From: Serpens sp035306625
GTDB lineage: Bacteria > Pseudomonadota > Gammaproteobacteria > Pseudomonadales > Pseudomonadaceae
Assembly (NCBI GenBank): GCA_035306625.1
Contig: DATGNS010000250.1
Location: forward strand, 1-23,292
Length of the DNA: 23,292 nt
Reading direction: 5' to 3'
The notes under the pieces were generated by a model. That model did no database searches. It worked only from the letters and a program-made list of their open reading frames with translations, and was not told where the DNA came from. Below are positions 7,593 through 14,203 of the stretch, one piece after another; position 1 is the stretch's first letter, and the number at the start of each line of letters is the position of its first letter. The translations under genes and the position numbers were made by a program.

Positions 7593-8440
7593 GACGACAC
7601 TTCACTTGAAACAGGTTGATCCAGCGAGGACAGCCCCCGCGTGGCGCGAACATGGGTGCCATGCAGGGACGCCTCGAAACGCCGCCAGTTCTCCTCCTGC
7701 CGGGATCGGTCGTTCTCCCGGTGCCAGAGATGCAGGACCGGCACGGCGAAACGCCCATCCTTGATGCGCACACCATGGCGCAACAGGCGCACGGCGAAAT
7801 CGGAATCCTCGTAGCCCCAGCCGGAGAAGGCTTCGTCCATGCCATCGAGAGCATGGAAATCATGTGCCCAGACTCCGACATTGCAGGTTCGATAGAGGGT
7901 CCATTTCTGCGCCTTTCGATCCCGCAAACTCCCCAAGGGCAAGCGCAACCAGCCCAGAGCCTTGTTCACATCGTTGCGTACCCAGCCCCTGAGCCAGGCC
8001 AGAGGCGACCAACTGGCTGGGGCAATCGGGTCAGGCGAGGCCAGCAGCGCCTGTGTGTAAGACTCGGAGAGCAGGACCCGGTTGCCGGCCACACTCTTGC
8101 CCGGCTCGGCCAGATCACGATGGCGCAGCAGGAAGTCAGGAAACGGAATGCAGTCGCCGTCAACGAAGATCAGATAATCGCCGGAGGCCTGGGCTGCGGC
8201 CCGGTTCCGGATCGCTGCGGCACGAAAACCCTTGTCCTCATGCCAGACATGCTTGAGGCGGGTACCAAAACAGGATTTCCAGCGCCGAACCACCTCAGCC
8301 GTTTCGCTGCCCGAACCGTCATCGGCTACCAGCAACTCCCAGCAGTCCTCGGCCAGGCCGATCTGCCTGGAGAATCCCAGCAGCACCGCATTCAGCGCAT
8401 CCGGCCGGTTATAGGTCGTCACGATGACGGAAAGCTTCAT
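7589..8440 (-). CDS. Family 2 glycosyltransferase with galactosyltransferase-type C-terminal domain
   Basis: The 283-residue GT-A enzyme starts SVIVTTYNRPDAL and has VADDGSG (38-44), the metal-binding DGD at 94-96 in LIFVDGDCIPFPDF, and a GWGYEDSDFAVRLLRHG block (207-223) typical of the C-terminal domain of GT7-like galactosyltransferases. HLWH follows at 237-240. Close relatives are common in LPS core and lipooligosaccharide loci of Beta- and Gammaproteobacteria; donor and acceptor cannot be read from sequence. The protein has no transmembrane segment and probably acts at the cytoplasmic face of the inner membrane. The ATG at 8440 has only a weak ribosome site. It leads the GT2-DUF1820-galE-waaG transcription unit, divergent from miaB. 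A galactosyl- or glucosyltransferase role is inferred from the galE neighbour. Confidence 0.82.
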   Translation of the reverse strand: MKLSVIVTTYNRPDALNAVLLGFSRQIGLAEDCWELLVADDGSGSETAEVVRRWKSCFGTRLKHVWHEDKGFRAAAIRNRAAAQASGDYLIFVDGDCIPFPDFLLRHRDLAEPGKSVAGNRVLLSESYTQALLASPDPIAPASWSPLAWLRGWVRNDVNKALGWLRLPLGSLRDRKAQKWTLYRTCNVGVWAHDFHALDGMDEAFSGWGYEDSDFAVRLLRHGVRIKDGRFAVPVLHLWHRENDRSRQEENWRRFEASLHGTHVRATRGLSSLDQPVSSEVSS

Positions 8441-8505
8441 ACTTCAACCCTTGGGGCCAATCCCGAGCCCGAACGAGGTAACTGGAGCCTGAAAAAAAGC
8501 GGCGC

Positions 8506-8514
8506 AGAATAGCA
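8506..8514 (-). promoter_or_regulatory. Possible extended -10 promoter of the glycan block
   Basis: On the minus strand TGCTATTCT fits the extended -10 pattern TGnTATAAT at four of six hexamer positions. No good -35 lies 16-18 bases upstream. Transcription would start near 8499 and give a leader of about 60 bases before the GT2 start. The assignment is tentative. Confidence 0.35.
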
Positions 8515-8579
8515 TATTGCCAGTGAATGCCTACGACCGCACATCCCGCCCCCTATGGCCCCTGCCTGCCCCGCCCCCC

Positions 8580-8585
8580 TATAAT
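8580..8585 (+). promoter_or_regulatory. Consensus -10 box of miaB
   Basis: A perfect TATAAT lies 34 bases upstream of the miaB ATG within very C-rich DNA. No recognisable -35 is seen at 16-18 bases. The predicted start near 8592 gives a leader of about 28 bases. The region 8441-8619 is the divergent control region shared with the glycan block. Confidence 0.5.
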
Positions 8586-8619
8586 CCGCCCTCCTTCCGC
8601 CCGACCCGCGATTCGACAC

Positions 8620-9948
8620 ATGGCCAAGAAGCTCTACATCGAAACCCATGGCTGCCAGATGAACGAGTACGACAGCTCGCGCATGGCCGACCTGCTGGGT
8701 GAACACCAGGCCCTGGAACTCACCGACAATCCCCGGGAAGCCGATGTGCTCCTGCTCAACACCTGTTCGATCCGCGAGAAGGCCCAGGAGAAGGTGTTTT
8801 CCCAGCTCGGCCGCTGGCGCGAGCTGAAGCAGGAGAAGCCGGGGCTGGTGATCGGCGTCGGCGGCTGCGTGGCCAGTCAGGAAGGCGCGGCGATCCGCGA
8901 CCGCGCGCCCTATGTGGATGTGGTGTTCGGGCCGCAGACCCTGCATCGCCTGCCGGAGATGATCGACGCGGCGCGCACCACGCAGACGCCCCAGGTGGAC
9001 ATCTCCTTCCCCGAGATCGAGAAGTTCGACCGCCTGCCCGAGCCGCGCGTGGAAGGCCCCACGGCGTACGTGTCGATCATGGAAGGCTGCAGCAAGTACT
9101 GCACCTTCTGCGTGGTGCCCTATACCCGCGGCGAGGAAGTCAGCCGGCCGCTGGATGACGTGCTGGGCGAGATCATCCACCTGGCCGAGAACGGCGTGAA
9201 GGAAGTCACCCTGCTGGGGCAGAACGTCAACGGCTACCGGGGCGAGAATCGCGACGGCGGCATCACCGACTTTGCCGAGCTGCTGTACCTGGTGGCGGCC
9301 ATCGACGGCATCGAGCGCATCCGCTACACCACCAGCCACCCGCTGGAGTTCTCCGACGCGCTGATCCAGGCCCACGCCGAGATTCCGGAGCTGGTGAAGT
9401 TCGTGCACCTGCCGGTGCAGTCCGGCTCCGACCGGGTGCTGGCGGCCATGAAACGCAACCACACCGCGCTGGAATACAAGTCGCGCATCCGCAAGCTCAA
9501 GGCGGCGGTGCCGGAGATGTGCATCAGCTCGGACTTCATCGTCGGCTTCCCCGGCGAGACCGACAGGGACTTCGAGCAGACCATGAAGCTGATCGAGGAG
9601 GTGGGCTTCGACTTCTCCTTCTCCTTCATCTACAGCGCCCGCCCGGGCACCCCGGCCGCCGACCTGGCGGACGACACGCCCGAGGAGGTGAAGAAGCAGC
9701 GCCTGCAGATCCTCCAGGCGCGCATCAACCAGCAGGGCTTCGAGATCAGCCGGCGCATGGTGGGCAGCACCCAGCGCATCCTGGTGACCGACTATTCCAG
9801 GAAGGACCCGGGCATGCTGCAGGGCCGCACGGAGAACAACCGCATCGTCAACTTCCGCTGCGACAACCCCCTGCTGATCGGCCAGTTCGCCAACGTGCGC
9901 ATCGAGGACGCCTTGCCCCACTCGCTGCGCGGCACGCTGCTGGACTGA
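8620..9948 (+). CDS. miaB: tRNA-2-methylthio-N6-dimethylallyladenosine synthase
   Basis: MiaB is a radical-SAM methylthiotransferase that converts i6A37 to ms2i6A37 in tRNAs reading UNN codons. The 442-residue protein has the UPF0004 domain with cluster cysteines C12, C49 and C83, the radical SAM motif CSKYCTFC (C157, C161, C164), and a C-terminal TRAM domain. The frame is open back to 8527, but that extension is proline-rich and contains the -10 box; the conserved start MAKKLYIETHGCQMNEYDS fixes the ATG at 8620. There is no strong Shine-Dalgarno. It heads the miaB-ybeZ-ybeY-corC block found widely in Proteobacteria. Confidence 0.97.
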   Translation: MAKKLYIETHGCQMNEYDSSRMADLLGEHQALELTDNPREADVLLLNTCSIREKAQEKVFSQLGRWRELKQEKPGLVIGVGGCVASQEGAAIRDRAPYVDVVFGPQTLHRLPEMIDAARTTQTPQVDISFPEIEKFDRLPEPRVEGPTAYVSIMEGCSKYCTFCVVPYTRGEEVSRPLDDVLGEIIHLAENGVKEVTLLGQNVNGYRGENRDGGITDFAELLYLVAAIDGIERIRYTTSHPLEFSDALIQAHAEIPELVKFVHLPVQSGSDRVLAAMKRNHTALEYKSRIRKLKAAVPEMCISSDFIVGFPGETDRDFEQTMKLIEEVGFDFSFSFIYSARPGTPAADLADDTPEEVKKQRLQILQARINQQGFEISRRMVGSTQRILVTDYSRKDPGMLQGRTENNRIVNFRCDNPLLIGQFANVRIEDALPHSLRGTLLD

Positions 9949-9951
9949 GCC

Positions 9952-10015
9952 GTCGGGTGGCCGGCGCTCCGCGCTGGCCGCTCCGCCCGAGACGCCGCTG
10001 CGGCGGATGCCCGAC
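9952..10015 (+). repeat. Structured GC-rich intergenic element after miaB
   Basis: Three nested pairings can be drawn: outer GTCGGG (9952-9957) with CCCGAC (10010-10015); hairpin A, 9959-9967 with 9971-9979 (9 bp including one G-U pair, 3-base loop); hairpin B, CGCCG with CGGCG around CTG at 9993-10005. Together they could form a three-way junction. It may be the end of the miaB transcript or a dispersed intergenic repeat. No T-run follows. Confidence 0.4.
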
Positions 10016-10114
10016 ACGACGAATAACCGCCCGCTGACGCCCCCCACCTTCCCGCCCGACATTCCCGGCGCTATCCTTGCCCAATCTTTTCTGCCCAAGG
10101 CACCCTTTTACCCC

Positions 10115-11149
10115 TTGAACACATCCTCCGAGCATCACCACTTCACCCTCGAGCCCTTCGAAGCCCGACGCTTTGCCAACCTCTGCGGACAATTCGACGA
10201 ACACCTGCGCCTGATCGAACAGCGCCTGGCGGTGGAAATCCGCAACCGGGGCAACCAGTTCGAACTGGTTGGCGACAAGCGCCGCACCCAGAACGTCGAG
10301 AACCTCCTGCGCCGCCTGTACCGCGAAACCAAGAGCATGGAGCTCTCCCCCGAGCTGGTGCACCTGTTCCTGCAGGAATCGGCCATGGACGAGCTGGCGA
10401 CCGGCAAGGCCGACGCGGGCGTCAGCCTGCGCACCAAGAAGGGCCTGATCCGCCCGCGCGGCGCCAACCAGCAGCGCTACGTCAAGGCGATCCTCGACAA
10501 CGACATCAACTTCGGCATCGGCCCGGCGGGCACCGGCAAGACCTACCTGGCGGTGGCCGCCGCGGTGGACGCCCTGGAGCGCGAGCAGGTACGCCGCATC
10601 CTGCTGGTGCGCCCGGCGGTGGAAGCCGGCGAGAAGCTCGGTTTCCTGCCCGGCGACCTGGCCCAGAAGATCGACCCCTACCTGCGTCCGCTCTTCGACG
10701 CGCTCTACGAGATGCTCGGCTTCGAGCACGTGGCGCGCCTGATCGAGAAGCAGGTGATCGAGATCGCCCCGCTGGCCTACATGCGCGGCCGTACCCTGAA
10801 CAACAGCTTCATCATCCTCGACGAGAGCCAGAACACCACGCTGGAACAGATGAAGATGTTCCTGACCCGCATCGGCTTCGGCTCCACGGCGGTGATCACC
10901 GGTGACATCACCCAGGTGGACCTGCCGCGCGGCACCAGGAGCGGCCTGGCCCACGTGATCCGCGTGCTCAAGGATGTGCCGGGCATCAGCTTCACCCACT
11001 TCCAGCCCAAGGACGTGGTGCGCCACCCGCTGGTGCAGCGCATCGTCGAGGCCTACGAGCGCTTCGAGGACGAGCAGGCCACCAGCCGTCCGTCCCGCCA
11101 CGTCCCCGCCGACAACGATCCGGGCGCACGGACCGACGACCATGCTTGA
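10115..11149 (+). CDS. ybeZ: PhoH-like ATPase YbeZ
   Basis: YbeZ is a cytoplasmic PhoH-family P-loop NTPase that works with the rRNA endonuclease YbeY, encoded next. From TTG at 10115 it is 344 residues: an N-terminal FTLEPFEARRFANLCGQFDEHLRLIE domain, then Walker A GPAGTGKT (136-143), LLVRPAVEAGEKLGFLPGD, Walker B IILDE (233-237), a Q-rich SQNTT segment and VITGDITQVDLPRG. The frame is open to an ATG at 10007, but those 36 residues are proline-rich and unlike homologues, so I prefer the TTG. Neither start has a good ribosome site. TATCCT at 10072-10077 may be its -10. The stop lies 8 bases inside ybeY. Confidence 0.93.
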   Translation: MNTSSEHHHFTLEPFEARRFANLCGQFDEHLRLIEQRLAVEIRNRGNQFELVGDKRRTQNVENLLRRLYRETKSMELSPELVHLFLQESAMDELATGKADAGVSLRTKKGLIRPRGANQQRYVKAILDNDINFGIGPAGTGKTYLAVAAAVDALEREQVRRILLVRPAVEAGEKLGFLPGDLAQKIDPYLRPLFDALYEMLGFEHVARLIEKQVIEIAPLAYMRGRTLNNSFIILDESQNTTLEQMKMFLTRIGFGSTAVITGDITQVDLPRGTRSGLAHVIRVLKDVPGISFTHFQPKDVVRHPLVQRIVEAYERFEDEQATSRPSRHVPADNDPGARTDDHA

Positions 11150-11603
11150 GCTGGACCTGCAGCTGGCCACCACCGGCCGGCACCCGAGCGAAGCCGACTT
11201 CCGACGCTGGTGCGAGCTGGCCCTGCGCCAGCGCAGCGGCGACTCGGAGCTGACCATCCGCCTGGTCGACGAGGAGGAAGGCCGCGAACTGAACCGCACC
11301 TGGCGGCACAGGGACTACGCCACCAACGTGCTGTCGTTCCCGGCGGACGTGCCCGACGAATTCCTGGATATCCCGCTGCTGGGCGATCTGGTGATCTGCG
11401 TGCCGGTGGTCGAGCGCGAAGCGGCGGAACAGGGCAAGACACCGGAAGCCCACTGGGCGCATCTGGTCATCCATGGCTGTCTCCATCTGCTCGGCTACGA
11501 CCACATCGAGGATGCCGAGGCCGAGGAGATGGAAGGCCTGGAACGCGAACTGCTGGCCGAGCTGGGTCATCCCGACCCCTACGCCGGCGATGAAGACGAC
11601 TGA
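11142..11603 (+). CDS. ybeY: Endoribonuclease / rRNA maturation factor YbeY
   Basis: YbeY is a zinc-dependent single-strand endoribonuclease needed for 16S rRNA 3'-end maturation and ribosome quality control. The 153 residues are normal for the family. The metal motif is H111-x3-H115-x5-H121 in HGCLHLLGYDH, preceded by NVLSFPADVP and LLGDLVICVPVV. The start ATG overlaps the end of ybeZ by 8 bases, indicating coupled translation, and corC begins 11 bases after its stop. Confidence 0.96.
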   Translation: MLELDLQLATTGRHPSEADFRRWCELALRQRSGDSELTIRLVDEEEGRELNRTWRHRDYATNVLSFPADVPDEFLDIPLLGDLVICVPVVEREAAEQGKTPEAHWAHLVIHGCLHLLGYDHIEDAEAEEMEGLERELLAELGHPDPYAGDEDD

Positions 11604-11614
11604 GCAAAGGAACC

Positions 11615-12451
11615 ATGAGCGTAGACCGATCGAGTGAACACAGGTCCTGGCTGGAAAGGATCACCCAGGCCTTTGTCCATGAGCCGCGCAACCGTGACGA
11701 ACTGCTGGAAGTTCTCCACGACGCCCACGAAAACCACCTGCTGGACCGCCAGGCCCTCTCCATCGTCGAGGGCGCCATCCAGGTCGCCGACCTGCAAGTG
11801 CGCGACATCATGGTGCCGCGCTCGCAGATGGTCAGCATCCGCGCCGACCAGACACCCCGCGAATTCCTGCCGATGATCATCGAGGCCGCCCACTCCCGTT
11901 ACCCGGTGGTCGGCGACAGCCCGGACGACGTGATCGGCATCCTGCTGGCCAAGGATCTGCTGCCGCTGATGCTGCAGGACCCCGACCAGCCCTTCGACCT
12001 GCGCTCGGTGCTGCGCCCGGCCACCTTCGTGCCGGAATCCAAGCGCCTCAACGTGCTGCTCAAGGAGTTCCGCAGCACCCGCAACCACATGGCGGTGGTC
12101 ATCGACGAGTACGGCGGCGTGGCCGGCCTGGTGACCATCGAAGACGTGCTGGAACAGATCGTCGGCGACATCGAGGACGAGCACGACGTCGAGGAAGACA
12201 GCTACATCAAGCCGCTGCCCAGCGGCGACTTCATCGTCAAGGCGCAGACACCGCTGGACAGCTTCAACGAATTCTTTGAAAGCGACTTCTCCGAGGAGGC
12301 TTTCGACAACGTGGGCAGCCTGGTGGTCAACGCCTTCGGCCACCTGCCCAAGCGCAACGAGGTCACCGAGATCGGCGGCTACCGCTTCCGCGTGCTCACC
12401 GCCGACAGTCAGAACGTGCACCTGCTGCGCCTGACGCCGATGGAGTCCTAG
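11615..12451 (+). CDS. corC: CorC-type CBS-domain protein (YbeX)
   Basis: This 278-residue cytoplasmic protein has a tandem CBS pair (about 65-125 and 130-188, including VRDIMVPRSQMVSI and HMAVVIDEYGGVAGLVTIEDVLEQIVGDI) followed by a CorC_HlyC domain (about 200-275, ending YRFRVLTADSQNVHLLRL). CorC/YbeX has been linked to magnesium/cobalt efflux and, in E. coli, to ribosome maintenance. An AAAGGA ribosome site precedes the ATG. It closes the miaB-ybeZ-ybeY-corC block and is followed by an inverted repeat, then lnt. Confidence 0.95.
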   Translation: MSVDRSSEHRSWLERITQAFVHEPRNRDELLEVLHDAHENHLLDRQALSIVEGAIQVADLQVRDIMVPRSQMVSIRADQTPREFLPMIIEAAHSRYPVVGDSPDDVIGILLAKDLLPLMLQDPDQPFDLRSVLRPATFVPESKRLNVLLKEFRSTRNHMAVVIDEYGGVAGLVTIEDVLEQIVGDIEDEHDVEEDSYIKPLPSGDFIVKAQTPLDSFNEFFESDFSEEAFDNVGSLVVNAFGHLPKRNEVTEIGGYRFRVLTADSQNVHLLRLTPMES

Positions 12452-12469
12452 CGGTACCCCCTCTCATCC

Positions 12470-12521
12470 GGCTGAAGCCGCTCCCACGGATCAGTGCATT
12501 CCGGCAGGAGCGGCTTCAGCC
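12470..12521. repeat. REP-like inverted pair between corC and lnt
   Basis: A perfect 15-base inverted repeat: GGCTGAAGCCGCTCC at 12470-12484 and GGAGCGGCTTCAGCC at 12507-12521, with a 22-base spacer. Each arm also contains its own small palindrome (GGCT-GA-AGCC). The GGAGCGGCTTCAGCC core is the type of REP sequence scattered between Pseudomonas genes. It may form a long hairpin in the mRNA 3' of corC. Confidence 0.75.
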
Positions 12522-12588
12522 ACGCGGCTTGCCTCCCGACGCGCATTGCCGCTAGCCTCCCCGCTCCCGTCTCGCACAAGGATTGCCC

Positions 12589-14097
12589 ATGCGCTGGATC
12601 ACCCAGCCCGGCTGGATCGGCCATGCCATCGCCCTGGCCGCCGGCGCCGTGACGCCGCTGGCCTTCTCCCCATTCGATCTCTGGCCGCTGCTCCTGCTGT
12701 CCATCGCCCTTTTCTATCTGGGACTGCGCCAGGTGAGGGGCCGCGCCGCCGTGGCGCGCGGCTGGTGCTATGGGTTCGGCGCCTTTGCCACCGGCACCAG
12801 CTGGGTATTCGTCAGCATCCACGATTACGGTGCCGCCCCGGTGCCGCTGGCGGCGCTGCTCACCCTGGCCTTCGTCGCCGGTCTGGGCCTGCTGTTCGCC
12901 CTGCTGGCCTGGCTGTGGGCCCGCTGGCTTCGCAGTGACACGCCGCTGGTCGACGCGCTGGCGTTCGCCGCGCTCTGGGTGGCGATGGAAGCGTTCCGCG
13001 GCTGGTTCCTCACCGGTTTCCCCTGGCTGTTCGCCGGCTACACCCAGCTGTACGGGCCGCTGGCCAGTCTGGCGCCGGTGGGCGGCGTGTGGCTGCTGTC
13101 CTTCCTGGTGGTGCTCAGCGCGGCGCTGATCGTCGAGCTGGTACGGGTCAGGGACAGCAAGGTGCTGCTGGGCACGGCCCGCCTGCTGCTGTTCGCCCCC
13201 TGGCTGCTCGGCCTGGTCCTCGCCAGCTACGAATGGACCGCCCCCAGGGGCGAGCCGCTGCGCGTGGCCGCCATTCAGGGCAATGTGCCGCAGCTGCTCA
13301 AGTGGGAGCCCTCGCAGCTCAGTGCCCAGCTGGCCCTGTATCGCGAGCTGACCCTGGCCGCGCCGCCCACGGACCTGATCGTCTGGCCGGAAACCGCCGT
13401 GCCGGTGCTGCGCAACCATGTGGAGCACTACCTGGCGGACATGGGCGAGCACGCCCGGGAGCGCGGCGCGGCGCTGATCACCGGCCTGCCCGTGCGCCAG
13501 CCCAACGCCGACGGCGAACTGCGCTACTACAACGGGCTGACCAGCCTGGGCGAGGGCGCCGGCACCTACCTGAAGCAGAAGCTGGTGCCCTTCGGCGAAT
13601 ACGTGCCGCTGCAGGATGTGCTGCGCGGCCTGATCGAGTTCTTCGACCTGCCCATGTCCGACTTCGCCCGCGGCGACGCCGACCAGCCGCTGCTGCAGGC
13701 CCGCGGCTACCAACTGGCGCCGTTCATCTGCTACGAAGTGGTCTACCCGGAGTTCGCCGCCTCCCTGGCCGCGCAGAGCGACATCCTGCTCACCGTCAGC
13801 AACGACACCTGGTTCGGCGCCTCCATCGGCCCGCTGCAGCACCTGCAGATGGCGCAGATGCGCGCCCTGGAGGCCGGGCGCTGGATGATCCGCGCCACCA
13901 ACAACGGCGTCACCGCGCTGATCGACCCGCACGGCCGCATCAGCAAGCGGCTGCCGCAGTTCGAACAGGCCACCCTGGTCGGCGACGTGCTGCCCATGCA
14001 GGGCCTGACGCCCTACCTGCGCTGGCGCGGCTGGCCCATGGCGCTGCTGGCGGCCGGCCTGCTGGGCTGGGCGCTGAATCGCCGGCGCAGCGCCTGA
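12589..14097 (+). CDS. lnt: Apolipoprotein N-acyltransferase
   Basis: Lnt adds the third acyl chain to the N-terminal cysteine of outer-membrane lipoproteins at the periplasmic face of the inner membrane. The 502 residues contain several N-terminal membrane helices (about 10-30, 35-50, 55-75, 85-110, 120-135, 160-190), then a nitrilase-fold domain from about 220 and a C-terminal helix near 480. Catalytic residues fit E268 (VWPETA), a lysine in LKQKLVPFGEYVP (probably K331) and Cys381 (FICYEVVYPE). AAGGA seven bases upstream selects the ATG at 12589 over an in-frame TTG two codons earlier. LptE, a likely substrate, is encoded two genes downstream. Confidence 0.96.
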   Translation: MRWITQPGWIGHAIALAAGAVTPLAFSPFDLWPLLLLSIALFYLGLRQVRGRAAVARGWCYGFGAFATGTSWVFVSIHDYGAAPVPLAALLTLAFVAGLGLLFALLAWLWARWLRSDTPLVDALAFAALWVAMEAFRGWFLTGFPWLFAGYTQLYGPLASLAPVGGVWLLSFLVVLSAALIVELVRVRDSKVLLGTARLLLFAPWLLGLVLASYEWTAPRGEPLRVAAIQGNVPQLLKWEPSQLSAQLALYRELTLAAPPTDLIVWPETAVPVLRNHVEHYLADMGEHARERGAALITGLPVRQPNADGELRYYNGLTSLGEGAGTYLKQKLVPFGEYVPLQDVLRGLIEFFDLPMSDFARGDADQPLLQARGYQLAPFICYEVVYPEFAASLAAQSDILLTVSNDTWFGASIGPLQHLQMAQMRALEAGRWMIRATNNGVTALIDPHGRISKRLPQFEQATLVGDVLPMQGLTPYLRWRGWPMALLAAGLLGWALNRRRSA

Positions 14098-14203
14098 CCA
14101 CGCCATTAATCACGCCCGCCGGCATCTATGTTTCCCTAGTCGAAGGGGGGTCATGTATGCTAGCGGGCTTTCGAATCTCTCCCTCTTTCCAGCGCCAGTA
14201 GCC

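Noticed and set aside
8527..8619. N-terminal extension of MiaB from 8527
   Set aside because: The extension would include the TATAAT promoter box and encodes a proline-rich stretch absent from MiaB proteins, so the ATG at 8620 is kept.
8437..10098. Long minus-strand frame opposite miaB
   Set aside because: It is antisense to a well-conserved gene, has a repetitive Ala/Gly/Val/Leu/His composition, and no motif.
12448..14106. Long minus-strand frame opposite lnt
   Set aside because: It is Gln/Gly/Ala/His-rich shadow translation of lnt with no family resemblance.
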